Shown here: positions 32,240 to 40,996 of the stretch, piece after piece
Numbering within the stretch: position 1 is the first letter of the stretch
How the letters are laid out: each line of letters begins with the position of its first letter
Origin: Clostridia bacterium
GTDB taxonomy: Bacteria; Bacillota; Clostridia; Oscillospirales; CAG-272
Direction: 5' to 3'
DNA length: 64,000 bases
Assembly: GCA_017453205.1 (NCBI GenBank)
Contig: JAFTKO010000032.1
Coordinates: forward strand, 1 to 64,000
Made by a program: the position numbers and the translations under genes
The notes under the pieces: model-generated
What the model saw: the letters and a program-made list of their open reading frames with translations, nothing else
Database searches by the model: none
What the model was told of the DNA's origin: nothing

Positions 32240-33931
32240 TTAAACGTTCATAATGACGGGCAAGATCATGGGCTTGCGCTTGGTTTTTGCGTAAAGGAAC
32301 TTGGTGAGATCGTCCTTGACGCACTTCTTGAGCTGCATGCGGTCGACTTGATCGGAATACTCGAGCGTATCCATCAGCGCTTCGTATGCGATCTGCCTTG
32401 CTTCCTCCATCAGCTCCTCCGCTTCGCGGACATAAACAAAGCCGCGTGAGACGATGTCGGGACCGGACAGAATCATGCGCTCGTCGGTATCGACCGTTGC
32501 CACCACCACGATAAGACCGTCCTGCGCCAAATGGCGGCGATCACGCAACACGATATTGCCCACGTCCCCCACGCCGTAGCCGTCCACAAGGATCTTTCCG
32601 GCGGGAACGGTACCGTTAAAGCGCGCGCCGTTTTCGTCGATCTCGAGGACCTTGCCGATTTCCGAAATGAAAATGTTTTGCGGGTTCATGCCCATATATT
32701 TTGCGAGATCGCGGTTGGCGAGCAGATGGCGGCTTTCACCGTGGATCGGCATAAAATACTTGGGCTTGGTGAGTGCCTGCATCAGCTTGAGCTCCTCTTG
32801 GCAGGCGTGTCCCGAGACGTGTACCTCGACAACGGCGTCGTGCAATACCTCGACCTCGTTTTTGGAAAGCTCGTTGATGATGCGTCCAACCAGCTTTTCG
32901 TTGCCGGGAATGGCACTGGCGGAGAGCACTACCAGATCGTTTGCGCCCAAGGTGACTTGACTGTGGTCGGAGAATGCCATGCGATAGAGCGCCGACATCG
33001 GTTCCCCTTGGCTTCCGGTAGTGATCAGTGTCAATTCTCCGGGTTTATAGCGCTTGATCTCGTTGATGTCAACAATGACACCGGCGGGAACTTTCATATA
33101 TCCGAGCTCCATTGCCGTGCTGACGATGTTGAGCATACTGCGTCCCGTAATGGCGACCTTACGCCCGTGGCGTGCACTGGTATCGATGATCTGCTGGACG
33201 CGGTAAACATTGGAGGAAAAGGTGGCGATGATGATGCGCTTTTGCTTGTGCGTGGAGAAGATATATTCCAGCGACGCGCCCACCTTTCTTTCGGACGGCG
33301 TGTGTCCCGGGCGTTCGGCGTTGGTCGACTCGCACATCAGCATCAGAACGCCCTCGCGTCCGAGCTCGCCGAGACGAACGATGTCCATCATTTCTCCGTC
33401 GATGGGAGAGGTATCAAGCTTGAAGTCACCCGTGTGGATCAGCGTGCCAAGCGGCGTGTGAATGGCAAGCGCACAGGCATCGGCGATCGAGTGGTTGACG
33501 TGGATAAACTCGACTTCGATGGCACCGAGCCTTACGGTGTCGCCGGGCTTAACGGGACGCAGATCGGGCTTCCACGGCAGGATGTGTTCCTCAAGCTTGT
33601 TTTTGATGATTCCAAGAGAGAGGGGCGTGCCGTAAACGGGAGGATTGATGGAGCGGAGCATATAAGGCACCGCGCCGATGTGGTCCTCATGTCCGTGCGT
33701 CAGCAGAACGCCGCGGAGTTTGTCCTTATTGTTTTCGAGATAAGTGATATCGGGAATGACGAGATCGATGCCGGGCATGTCATCGTCGGGAAAGCCGAGA
33801 CCGCAATCCACCACGATCATGTCGTTTTCGTATTCGATGACCGTCATGTTTTTACCGATCTCACCCAAGCCTCCGAGCGGTATGACGCGGATCTTTCCCA
33901 TCTGTTTTGCTTTTTTGGGTTTTCTTGGCAT
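32240..33931 (-). CDS. rnj: ribonuclease J
   Basis: The start is ATG 33931, giving MPRKPKKAKQMGKIRVIPLG; the open frame extends upstream but that part is the leader. The 563-residue enzyme has the metallo-beta-lactamase motif His79-Gly-His81-Glu-Asp83-His84, the beta-CASP region (STNAERPGHTPSERKV, FSSNVYRVQQIID) and the C-terminal HVSGHACQEELKLM and PIHGESRHL motifs. RNase J is the main 5' exonuclease and endonuclease for mRNA decay and rRNA processing in Bacillota. It has its own promoter (34175-34203) and a leader of about 235 bases. Confidence 0.97.
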   Translation of the reverse strand: MPRKPKKAKQMGKIRVIPLGGLGEIGKNMTVIEYENDMIVVDCGLGFPDDDMPGIDLVIPDITYLENNKDKLRGVLLTHGHEDHIGAVPYMLRSINPPVYGTPLSLGIIKNKLEEHILPWKPDLRPVKPGDTVRLGAIEVEFIHVNHSIADACALAIHTPLGTLIHTGDFKLDTSPIDGEMMDIVRLGELGREGVLMLMCESTNAERPGHTPSERKVGASLEYIFSTHKQKRIIIATFSSNVYRVQQIIDTSARHGRKVAITGRSMLNIVSTAMELGYMKVPAGVIVDINEIKRYKPGELTLITTGSQGEPMSALYRMAFSDHSQVTLGANDLVVLSASAIPGNEKLVGRIINELSKNEVEVLHDAVVEVHVSGHACQEELKLMQALTKPKYFMPIHGESRHLLANRDLAKYMGMNPQNIFISEIGKVLEIDENGARFNGTVPAGKILVDGYGVGDVGNIVLRDRRHLAQDGLIVVVATVDTDERMILSGPDIVSRGFVYVREAEELMEEARQIAYEALMDTLEYSDQVDRMQLKKCVKDDLTKFLYAKTKRKPMILPVIMNV

Positions 33932-34174
33932 TGTAAAATCCTTTCTGTAAATATTTCGATGTATATAAAAAGCATTCCCCGTTGCAATGCGAAAAAAACG
34001 GGAGCAGACGCAAATGCGTTTCTCTCGACAAAAAAACGGGCAGAAAGACCTCCTACCGACGGAAATCACGCCCCTTCCGACAGAGTGAGGTCACATATGA
34101 TATTCGCAAAAGCACTCCGCCGCATGCCGATGCCGTCGGGCGGATGTGTAAAACGGTCTCATATCGCTACCAAT

Positions 34175-34203
34175 ATTATACTACCCTTTTGGCAAAAAGT
34201 CAA
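34175..34203 (-). promoter_or_regulatory. promoter of the RNase J gene
   Basis: Read on the - strand, TTGACT and TATAAT are separated by 17 bases. The predicted transcript has a leader of about 235 bases, in which I see no clear terminator or riboswitch. Confidence 0.75.
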
Positions 34204-34219
34204 TAGGTATGAGAAAAAT

Positions 34220-34489
34220 TCACAATATCAGCAAGCATACCAGTGCCGCAACGATCCCGCCGCAAAGGATTCCCAACAGAAAAAAGCAGACTCCGCGCGG
34301 CAAAGCTTTGCGCGGCGGACGCGGGTCAAGCTCGCTTTCCCGCAAAATACGGTTTGCCTCACTCAGCATTTCGCTCCGCATCCCGCGGTGTGTTTTGACC
34401 TCCCGCCGAAGTACAAAATACGCTTCGTCAAAATAGCGGCTGTCACCGGTTCTTACTACAATCATCTGTTTTTGCGCGCCTCTCATCAT
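34220..34489 (-). CDS. small conserved-looking membrane protein
   Basis: This 89-residue protein starts at ATG 34489 (or 34486) behind GGAGG. A soluble N-terminal part (VRTGDSRYFDEAYFVLRREV, SEMLSEANRILRESELDP) is followed by a Pro/Arg-rich link and one C-terminal helix (GVCFFLLGILCGGIVAALVC). It lies 54 bases downstream of spmB, so it probably belongs to the spmAB unit. A C-tail anchor facing the cytosol is likely. I do not recognise a family. Confidence 0.7.
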   Translation of the reverse strand: MMRGAQKQMIVVRTGDSRYFDEAYFVLRREVKTHRGMRSEMLSEANRILRESELDPRPPRKALPRGVCFFLLGILCGGIVAALVCLLIL

Positions 34490-34543
34490 ACCAAAAGATC
34501 CTCCGTTCTCGCGTCTTTCGGATTAGTATTTGCCCGCAAAGCT

Positions 34544-35077
34544 TCAAAAAAACCAAAGTCTGCACAAAAAACAGGAAAAAAAGATGCAAAAAAGCATGAC
34601 GGCAAACGCGCACGGGAATGCCCAGCGGGTGTGTCGGATGCCCACCGAGGAACAATACACGCTGATGACATAGACCACGGTATCAGAGCTGCCGAAAATG
34701 ACAGAGGCGCACAGCCCTGCAAAGCTGTCGGCGCCGACCTCCGCAAGCAGCGTGCTGTATGCCGCTGTGGAGGCACTTCCCGAAAAGGGACGTGTGACAA
34801 GCAAAGGTAACAGTTCCGGCGGCAGTCCGAGCTTTTCCGCCGCAGGTGCAAGAAGCTCGGAAAGAAAATTCACCGCTCCCGACGCGTTCAGCATTGCAAC
34901 CGCTACCATCAGCGCTACCATGGTGGGGAGCAGCTTGACGGCGGTATGTAAGCCCTCGGAGGCACCCGCAGTAAATGCCGAAAAATAATCGCGCTTGCCA
35001 AACAAGAAGATCAGCCCTACACAAAGTGCGACTGCGGGCATGGCGAGTGAGGCGAGCTTCTCAGCCACGGTGACCAC
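34544..35077 (-). CDS. spmB: spore maturation protein B
   Basis: The 177-residue protein shows the nucleoside-recognition (Gate) fold: VKLLPTMVALMVAVAMLNAS, LLPLLVTRPFSGSASTAAYS and GSSDTVVYVISVYCSSVGIR, with five hydrophobic stretches. In B. subtilis SpmA and SpmB are needed for spore core dehydration. It overlaps the spmA end by 17 bases, a sign of coupling. Presence of the pair suggests that this organism forms spores or descends from a sporeformer, though the genes also occur in non-sporeformers. Confidence 0.93.
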   Translation of the reverse strand: MVTVAEKLASLAMPAVALCVGLIFLFGKRDYFSAFTAGASEGLHTAVKLLPTMVALMVAVAMLNASGAVNFLSELLAPAAEKLGLPPELLPLLVTRPFSGSASTAAYSTLLAEVGADSFAGLCASVIFGSSDTVVYVISVYCSSVGIRHTRWAFPCAFAVMLFCIFFSCFLCRLWFF

Positions 35078-35705
35078 GCTTTCCGTGCGAGCGAGATGCC
35101 GTGAGATCTCCCTTGACCGTGTTTCCTTTTCGTTCCCATAGCCGCGGCAGAGAGGTGAGCAGAAGCGCCATGCTCGCGCAAAGGATCGAGCTGATCCAAA
35201 CGGGGATCATGACGGCATAGGGACGCTCCGAGCCCGCGGCGCGACGAAGCGCCAAAAGATTGGCGGGAATGAGTGAGACCGACGCAGTGTTCAGCACCGC
35301 CAAGGTGATCTGCTCGGCACTGGCACGCGCTGGGTGAGGGTTGTGCTTTTGCATCTTTTCCATGGCGGCGAGAGCGAAAGGTGTTGCTGCGTTTCCGATG
35401 CCAAGAAGATTGGCACTGATATTGGCGCTGATCTCCTCAACTCCCTCGCCGCTTTGGCTTGCCTCCGGAAAGAACACGCGTAAAAAAGGAGCGAGTAGAC
35501 AGGAAAGACGGCGGATTGCCCCCGCTTCCTGTAAGACGCGCATCATTCCGCACCACAGGCACATCATTCCGCACAGCGACAGTGTAACCTCCAGTGCCCG
35601 TGCCGCACCGTCCAAGACCGCGCTTCCCAGCGCCTCGGTGTTCCCGGTAAAGATCCCAAAGAAAAATGCGATTATCGACATAATTCCAAATATTTTTCCA
35701 AGCAT
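35061..35705 (-). CDS. spmA: spore maturation protein A
   Basis: The start is ATG 35705 behind AAAGGAG, giving MLGKIFGIMSIIAFFFGIFT (214 residues); the frame is open further upstream but lacks a ribosome site there. The Gate motif is clear: CGMMCLWCGMMRVLQEAGAI, SANLLGIGNAATPFALAAME and LAVLNTASVSLIPANLLALR. These match SpmA of B. subtilis. The gene is followed directly by spmB. Confidence 0.93.
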   Translation of the reverse strand: MLGKIFGIMSIIAFFFGIFTGNTEALGSAVLDGAARALEVTLSLCGMMCLWCGMMRVLQEAGAIRRLSCLLAPFLRVFFPEASQSGEGVEEISANISANLLGIGNAATPFALAAMEKMQKHNPHPARASAEQITLAVLNTASVSLIPANLLALRRAAGSERPYAVMIPVWISSILCASMALLLTSLPRLWERKGNTVKGDLTASRSHGKRGHRG

Positions 35706-35792
35706 CGTCAAAAAACTCCTTTTATTTTCTCCTTTTGTCACTTTCTGTCGCAAATTTTTTCAAATTTTTACAAAAATTTCCATAATTGGGTA

Positions 35793-35821
35793 TTGACAGA
35801 TGAAAAATTATGTAGTATAAT
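35793..35821 (+). promoter_or_regulatory. sigma-A type promoter of the AbrB-like gene
   Basis: Perfect TTGACA and TATAAT hexamers with a 17-base spacer lie about 75 bases before the start codon. Confidence 0.9.
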
Positions 35822-35894
35822 AATGCTAACAAGGACAGAATAATTAATTTTGTCAAATAAAAAATTTTTTCATCGAAAAGGAGAATAGAAAATT

Positions 35895-36140
35895 ATGAAA
35901 TCAACGGGAATGGTAAGAAAAGTGGACGAATTGGGACGAATCGTGTTGCCGGCCGAGATCCGTCAGAGCATGGACATTAAGGTCAAGGACTCGATTGAGA
36001 TCTTTACAGACAACGAGCGCATCGTTCTGCAAAAGTACAGTCCCTCCTGCATCTTCTGCAACAATGTGGACAATATCGTTTTGTTCCGCGAAAAGCGAGT
36101 TTGCGCCGAGTGTCTGGAAAAGCTGAAGAACCAATTCTGA
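35895..36140 (+). CDS. AbrB/SpoVT-type transcription regulator with Cys4 tail
   Basis: The 81-residue protein has the AbrB swapped-hairpin DNA-binding domain (TGMVRKVDELGRIVLPAEIR, KDSIEIFTDNERIVLQKY) at 1-48. The C-terminal extension carries Cys52-xx-Cys55 and Cys70-xx-Cys73, which probably bind zinc. This form is common in Clostridia and acts as a transition-state regulator of stationary-phase and spore genes. AAAAGGAG precedes the start. Target genes cannot be read from the sequence. Confidence 0.93.
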   Translation: MKSTGMVRKVDELGRIVLPAEIRQSMDIKVKDSIEIFTDNERIVLQKYSPSCIFCNNVDNIVLFREKRVCAECLEKLKNQF

Positions 36141-36183
36141 TACATTTTATGACGCGTTCGGCTCGGATATGCGTAAACATAAA

Positions 36184-36214
36184 AGGGGGTGGCTCACAAC
36201 CGTGAGCCACCCCA
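36184..36214 (-). terminator. terminator of the Cys-rich membrane peptide
   Basis: On the - strand GGGGTGGCTCAC pairs with GTGAGCCACCCC, followed by CTTTTAT. It lies just beyond the stop of the small gene at 36229. Confidence 0.8.
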
Positions 36215-36228
36215 AAGATTTTATCGGA

Positions 36229-36345
36229 TCAGTTGCAGCCGCAACCGCAGCCGTTATTGTTGTTGCAGCAGGAGAAGAGAATGATGACAAGGATGATCAG
36301 CCAAACCCAGTTGTCGTTAAACAGATTGCAGAAACAGTTATTCAT
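36229..36345 (-). CDS. 38-residue Cys/Asn-rich membrane microprotein
   Basis: A GGAGG site (36353-36357) precedes ATG 36345. The product reads NNCFCNLFNDNWVWLIILV and then IILFSCC with a tail GCGCGCN. One hydrophobic helix (WVWLIILVIILF) is flanked by Cys pairs and Asn runs, with eight Cys in 38 residues. It has its own terminator. Similar tiny hydrophobic Cys/Gly-rich peptides (YjcZ-like) are made in spores of Bacillota, but that link is only by resemblance and by the nearby spore genes. Confidence 0.75.
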   Translation of the reverse strand: MNNCFCNLFNDNWVWLIILVIILFSCCNNNNGCGCGCN

Positions 36346-36449
36346 AATTGTGCCTCCTAATGATATTTGAGTTTTGAGAGCGTCTTTCCCGCCCTCTGTT
36401 ATCAGATTATGCCGAAACCATCGGTTTGTGCACAGATTTTGTCGAAAAA

Positions 36450-37031
36450 TTATTCGCGGTCAAAGAAGCGCAAAAAGAGGCTGAGGGAAAAGCAAAACAG
36501 TGACAGCCCGTCGCCTGCGCGCAGTAAAAAGTAGACGGCGGTCGTCCACAAAAGGAACAGAAAGACAAAGGAACACAGTGTCATCAACCGTCCGGCAAGC
36601 CGCGTCCCGCCCAAGAAAGTCAGCGCGGTCTCAAACATTCTGCCGCCGTCAAAGGTTTGGATGGGTAAAAGGTTGAGCGCCCCCAACACAAGAGACGCGC
36701 AGGAGAATACTTGAGCACCGGTGCTGTACTGCCACAGCGGTGCCGCCACCGCCGCCGCAAGCAGACTTGTCATCGGTCCTGCGGCACATAGCAACCACTC
36801 CTCTCCGTAGGAAAGCATTCGTCCGCTGATCTCAAGTCTTGCCCCGAGAAAGCTCATGCGCAAGCCGCCAAGGGGGATATGCAACAGCTTTGCCGCCGCC
36901 AAGTGTCCGCATTCGTGCAACAATGCCGCACCGACCGTGATAAGCCCAATCCCGCTTCGGTCCCCAAGGATCATAAAAGCCAGCAATACCGCCACTTGCG
37001 GTGCAATTTTTATTTTTTTCAAAAGCTTCAT
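36450..37031 (-). CDS. S2P/M50 membrane metalloprotease, SpoIVFB-like
   Basis: The 193-residue protein has several membrane helices, the zinc motif His39-Glu-x-x-His43 (LLHECGHLAA) and the second ligand motif NLLPIQTFDGGRMF with Asp128. This is the compact core of site-2 proteases such as SpoIVFB, which cleaves pro-sigma-K in sporulation. The usual C-terminal CBS domain is missing, and no spoIVFA lies next to it, so its substrate is uncertain. It is transcribed alone. Confidence 0.88.
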   Translation of the reverse strand: MKLLKKIKIAPQVAVLLAFMILGDRSGIGLITVGAALLHECGHLAAAKLLHIPLGGLRMSFLGARLEISGRMLSYGEEWLLCAAGPMTSLLAAAVAAPLWQYSTGAQVFSCASLVLGALNLLPIQTFDGGRMFETALTFLGGTRLAGRLMTLCSFVFLFLLWTTAVYFLLRAGDGLSLFCFSLSLFLRFFDRE

Positions 37032-37118
37032 TTGAGCCTCCCGTGCAAAAAGTCCTCCTTGAACGATATGCGGAAAAAGAAAGGCTTATACAAAGGCTTT
37101 TTTATTTTTTCATAAAGA

Positions 37119-37171
37119 TTGTATTTTTACTGAAAATGTGCTACAATATATTGTATAATACATTGTATAAT
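37119..37171 (+). promoter_or_regulatory. promoter with palindrome upstream of the rubredoxin fusion
   Basis: TTGTAT (37119) and TACAAT (37142) stand 17 bases apart. The second hexamer starts a perfect 14-base palindrome (TACAATATATTGTA, 37142-37155), and TTGTATAATA is repeated directly after it. Overlap of a palindrome with the -10 region suggests a repressor site, possibly of PerR type; this is inference. Confidence 0.45.
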
Positions 37172-37190
37172 AGAAAGGAGCTTTACAACC

Positions 37191-37814
37191 ATGAACAACA
37201 CAGATGAAAAAGTGGATCTCTCGGCGCTGTTTCAAATCGGCTACGGCTTGTATGTGGTCACCTCCAACGACGGAAAAAAGGATAACGGACTCATCGTCAA
37301 TACCGTCACACAGGTCACCAACACCCCCAACCGTGTCGCGGTTACTGTCAACAAGCAAAATTATTCACACGATGTCATTCAAAAAACAGGGAAGATGAAT
37401 GTCAACTGTCTTTCGGTCGAGGCACCGTTTGAGGTGTTCCGCGCCTTCGGCTTCGTCAGCGGACGGGACACTGATAAGTTTGCCGATTGTACGCCGCCCC
37501 GTTCGGAGAACGGGCTGGTATATCTGCCGCGCCACATCAACGCCTACCTTTCCTTGGAGGTCGAGCGCTATATCGATTTTGATACCCACGGTATGTTCGT
37601 ATGTGCCGTGACCGAGGCAAAGGTCATCTCCGACAAGGAGACCATGACCTATACCTACTATCAAAAAAATGTCAAGCCCAAGCCTCAACCCGCCAAAAAG
37701 AAAGGATATGTTTGCAAGATCTGCGGGTATGTCTATGAGGGTGAGGAGCTCCCCGCGGATTTTGTTTGTCCACTCTGCAAGCACGGTGCCGCCGATTTTG
37801 AAGAGATCAAATAA
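37191..37814 (+). CDS. hrb: flavin reductase-rubredoxin fusion (high-molecular-weight rubredoxin)
   Basis: The 207-residue protein joins an FMN-binding flavin reductase-like domain (QIGYGLYVVTSNDGKKDNGL, NTVTQVTNTPNRVAVTVNKQ) to a C-terminal rubredoxin with Cys175-xx-Cys178 and Cys193-xx-Cys196 (CKICGY...CPLCKHG). Hrb passes electrons from NAD(P)H to flavodiiron proteins for oxygen or NO removal in anaerobes. AAAGGAGC precedes ATG 37191. No flavodiiron gene is in the window. Confidence 0.93.
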   Translation: MNNTDEKVDLSALFQIGYGLYVVTSNDGKKDNGLIVNTVTQVTNTPNRVAVTVNKQNYSHDVIQKTGKMNVNCLSVEAPFEVFRAFGFVSGRDTDKFADCTPPRSENGLVYLPRHINAYLSLEVERYIDFDTHGMFVCAVTEAKVISDKETMTYTYYQKNVKPKPQPAKKKGYVCKICGYVYEGEELPADFVCPLCKHGAADFEEIK

Positions 37815-37816
37815 TG

Positions 37817-37854
37817 GTAAAACACCGCCACTTTTTCAAAAGGCGGTGTTTTAC
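37817..37854. terminator. bidirectional terminator
   Basis: GTAAAACACCGCC pairs with GGCGGTGTTTTAC just after the rubredoxin fusion stop, facing the convergent gene that ends at 37864. Confidence 0.88.
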
Positions 37855-37863
37855 ATCTTACAT

Positions 37864-38793
37864 TTATTCAAGTCTGATGATTTGAAAATCGTGCCTCATT
37901 TGTGTCACGGCGGTGGAGATCAAGGCGGTTTGTGTCTCGGAGAGTAGCAGACGCATATCATAGGCGATGAGGAGATAGTTGCAATCGGTAAAGATTTGAG
38001 CCGCCGCAGGCGAAATTCCCGCATCGTTGATGTCGCTCTCATCTACGAGTTCGGCGGTGAGGTCCAATACAAGAAAATCGCAAACCGCGCCAAGCTCCGC
38101 AAGCAATCGCCAGTTGTTGGTATCGGCGGCGACCGCACGCGGGATCGCAACGCCCACAGGGGCTTTCTCCACGGTGAACTTCACGGTTTTGACATACGCA
38201 GTCAACTCGTCGATATTGTCGGCGCTCGGCGTCAGACCGCACAGCAAGATCTCACTCCCGCCCGCGTGTAAAAATTCCCGAAGCAGGGCACTTTCCTCGG
38301 CGGTAACGGCGTAACGCAGATCGGAGGTCTCTCTCGACAGGGCTTGCGGATAAAACACGCCGCTGATGTAGGGAACAAAGGCGTTTAGTTCGCTCACCGA
38401 CTCAAACAAGCTCACCTCGGTTTCCACGGTCATGCCGAGATGCATAGCGACATCCGAGGTGTAATACAGTGAGCCGTCGGTACGGTTGAGCGCGACCGAA
38501 ACCGACGTCTGTCCGATGACCTCGTCGATATTACCGCCAAGCGTAAACGGATAGGCGTTGACATTCCGCACCGCCGACTGTATGACGGGGGCCGCGGTGG
38601 TTTCGGTCTCCTCTCCCTCGGTCAGCTTGCGGTAAGCTTCATCATCGAGCCAAATATTCAACAGGTTTCCGACAATTACGGTAATGATTACGGCAACCGC
38701 CAGACAGATGCCCACAATGACAGCGGGATGCAGCTTCAGCGTGCCGCGGTTGTGTCCGTGATAATGGCGAAAGCGTTTTCCGGAAAACGGCAT
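37864..38793 (-). CDS. membrane-anchored exported protein of unknown function
   Basis: The 309-residue protein has a short His/Arg-rich cytosolic N terminus (FRHYHGHNRGTLKL), one membrane helix (about 23-44) and an exported domain of 260 residues with alternating strands and helices (SLYYTSDVAMHLGMTVETEV, KAPVGVAIPRAVAADTNNWR, FLVLDLTAELVDE). The fold hints at a TIM-barrel glycosidase-like domain, but no catalytic pattern is sure. It lies 39 bases downstream of the PpiC-like lipoprotein and probably shares its transcript. Confidence 0.7.
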   Translation of the reverse strand: MPFSGKRFRHYHGHNRGTLKLHPAVIVGICLAVAVIITVIVGNLLNIWLDDEAYRKLTEGEETETTAAPVIQSAVRNVNAYPFTLGGNIDEVIGQTSVSVALNRTDGSLYYTSDVAMHLGMTVETEVSLFESVSELNAFVPYISGVFYPQALSRETSDLRYAVTAEESALLREFLHAGGSEILLCGLTPSADNIDELTAYVKTVKFTVEKAPVGVAIPRAVAADTNNWRLLAELGAVCDFLVLDLTAELVDESDINDAGISPAAAQIFTDCNYLLIAYDMRLLLSETQTALISTAVTQMRHDFQIIRLE

Positions 38794-38831
38794 CGGGGCT
38801 CTCCTTTCTCAAAATTCGATGATGATCTTCT

Positions 38832-39842
38832 TTATTCAATGGCAAGCAGATCAAGGCTCTTGCCGTAGTCATTTTTCTCAATGGTTAATTCGGCACGGTA
38901 GGTCTCCACAAGCTGCTCGACCTTTGCCCACTGATAGGAGGACAGCAGGGACACGGAGTTGGAGAGTAGGGTCGTGGGATTATCTTCCACACGGAGAAGT
39001 ACGTAAAATCCGTCCTCGGTCTCGATCACCTCGCTCACTTCTCCCACCTCGGCAAGTGCAAATGCGGCGGTCTCCATCTCCTGGGTATAAACATCTCGCA
39101 CGATATAATAGGGGTTCAGATAGTTCAGCTCCTCGTTGGCGGCGCTTTTGACGATGGCTGTGATCTCCTCGTCGGTCGCGCCCGTCAGCTTTCGGCGCAG
39201 CTCATCGGCGGCGGCACGGTTGGCTTCAATGTCATCGCCCTTGTCATTGCGGACGAACACATGGCGGACATACACGCAATTGCCGTCCTCCAACCAATTG
39301 ATAAATGCGTTGGTATCGTTTTCGATCACACCGAGGTCATCGGTCAAAACGTAAAGCAACTCGTTTTCCATCTGTGTCACGGTCAAAACAAAGCGCATCA
39401 GATGTTCGGTCATATACATGCTCTTTAACTCTTCCGCAAAGGCATCTTCATCTCCCCAAGCATCGACTGCCTCCGATATCTGTCTGTCCACGGCGGCGAC
39501 GATATCCTCATTTTCCATGTCCTCCAACTGCATTCCGTAAGCTTGACAAGCGGCAAGCACGGCATAGTTGTTGAGCATGATCGACCAAACGGTTTCCTCC
39601 AACTCCGCGCGGTATTGCTCGGCAGTGGCGGGATTGTCCCAAATGCCCTCGCCGTAGGTTGCTTCAAACAAATCCTTGTAGGTCAAGGTAACGTAGCGCA
39701 GCTCCTCATATAAAACATCGCAACCCGCGCAGGTGCCGATGACCTTTTGTTCCTGTCTTTTTTGCGAGGAACAGCCCGCGCACAACGCCAAAAGCAAAAC
39801 CGTTGCCACCGTCAAAGCGACAACTTGACAGATTTTTTTCAT
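38832..39842 (-). CDS. PrsA/SurA-like foldase lipoprotein
   Basis: The 336-residue protein starts with a lipoprotein signal (lipobox CAGC, Cys24). The N-terminal helical domain is SurA-like, and a parvulin-like rotamase domain follows with CVYVRHVFVRNDKGDD and FALAEVGEVSEVIETEDGFYVLL, the conserved edge strands of PpiC domains. It would aid folding of exported proteins outside the membrane. The start is ATG 39842 behind AAAGGAG. It is the second foldase-like gene in the window. Confidence 0.82.
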   Translation of the reverse strand: MKKICQVVALTVATVLLLALCAGCSSQKRQEQKVIGTCAGCDVLYEELRYVTLTYKDLFEATYGEGIWDNPATAEQYRAELEETVWSIMLNNYAVLAACQAYGMQLEDMENEDIVAAVDRQISEAVDAWGDEDAFAEELKSMYMTEHLMRFVLTVTQMENELLYVLTDDLGVIENDTNAFINWLEDGNCVYVRHVFVRNDKGDDIEANRAAADELRRKLTGATDEEITAIVKSAANEELNYLNPYYIVRDVYTQEMETAAFALAEVGEVSEVIETEDGFYVLLRVEDNPTTLLSNSVSLLSSYQWAKVEQLVETYRAELTIEKNDYGKSLDLLAIE

Positions 39843-40006
39843 GTTTTTCTCCTTTGAATAAGCTCTTACCCCATCATTATACAGGATACTTGTGTCTTTT
39901 TTATGAATATGAAGAAAAAAGGCGACGAATTTTTCAAAAAGGTATTTTCATTGGAAGAATTTTGTGATAAAATATATATATTCACACCAAGCTGAGGAGA
40001 AGGAGT

Positions 40007-40942
40007 ATGAAAGAACGCTACAAGATCCCACTTTCAACGATCGTGGAGGAATTTCATTTTGAACTGATCGTTAAGCCCGAGAATTATGACGAGATCCAGA
40101 TCATCACCAACGAGGTCAACCGTCCCGGTCTTGCGCTTGCCGGATTTTACGAGATCTTTGAACCCGACCGCATTCAACTGATCGGAAAAGCAGAGACTCA
40201 CTATCTGCAATCCTTGGAGCCGAGCACCAAGCGAGTAATGCTGCAAAAGTTTGTTGACGCAAAGCCGGTTGCCATTCTCTATACCACCAATCTGCCTGTG
40301 GATGAGGTCGTTATTGAACGTGCGCGTATCCAACAGGTACCCGTCATGCGTACACAGGTCAAGACCAGTCCCATCATGGCAAGCCTCATCGCATCCCTCA
40401 ACACGCACTTGGCGCCGCGCATCACGCGTCACGGCGGACTGGTGGAAGTATACGGCGAAGGAATGCTGCTTCTTGGCGACAGCGGCATCGGCAAAAGTGA
40501 GACCGCCATTGAGTTGGTCAAGAGAGGTCACCGTCTCATCGCCGACGACGCCGTAGAGATCAAGCGCGTTTCCGACAAAACTCTGGTCGGCTCGGCGCCC
40601 GAGATCATCCGCCACTATGTCGAGCTGCGGGGAATTGGCATTGTGGATGTGCGCCGCCTGTTCGGTATCGGCTCCGTGAAGCTCACCGAGCGTATCGACA
40701 TTGTCATTCAGCTGGAAAACTGGGTGGAAGGGAAGATGTACGACCGTATGGGCATGGACGAGGAGACCATCAACATCCTCGGCATCGACGTCCCCTCGAT
40801 CACCGTCCCCGTCCGTCCCGGCAGAAACCTTGCCATCATTCTTGAGATAGCGGCAATGAACAATCGACAAAAAAGAATGGGCTACAACGCCGCGGAGGAG
40901 TTTAATAAAAAGCTGATGCGGCAGATGGGAATGGATGTGTGA
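40007..40942 (+). CDS. hprK: HPr kinase/phosphorylase
   Basis: The 311-residue protein has the HprK N-terminal domain and a C-terminal kinase with His142 (RHGGLVEVYG), Walker A Gly157-Ser164 (GDSGIGKS), the acidic pair in LIADDAVEI and the signature RHYVELRGIGIVDVRRLFG. It phosphorylates HPr on serine and is the sensor of carbon catabolite repression in Bacillota. GGAGAAGGAG precedes ATG 40007. It is monocistronic here, without the usual lgt neighbour. Confidence 0.97.
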   Translation: MKERYKIPLSTIVEEFHFELIVKPENYDEIQIITNEVNRPGLALAGFYEIFEPDRIQLIGKAETHYLQSLEPSTKRVMLQKFVDAKPVAILYTTNLPVDEVVIERARIQQVPVMRTQVKTSPIMASLIASLNTHLAPRITRHGGLVEVYGEGMLLLGDSGIGKSETAIELVKRGHRLIADDAVEIKRVSDKTLVGSAPEIIRHYVELRGIGIVDVRRLFGIGSVKLTERIDIVIQLENWVEGKMYDRMGMDEETINILGIDVPSITVPVRPGRNLAIILEIAAMNNRQKRMGYNAAEEFNKKLMRQMGMDV

Positions 40943-40996
40943 TGCAGTCACTTGATTGCGTCTTAAAATATTCTGAAATTATTTTTGCAAAAACTA

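Noticed and set aside
33932-34069. Longer N terminus for RNase J
   Set aside because: The extra 46 residues are Cys/Arg/Phe-rich and precede the normal start; GAAAGGATTTTAC supports ATG 33931.
32531-34810. Long + strand open frame opposite the RNase J gene
   Set aside because: The RNase J motifs on the - strand are complete, and the + strand frame even runs through its promoter and into spmB.
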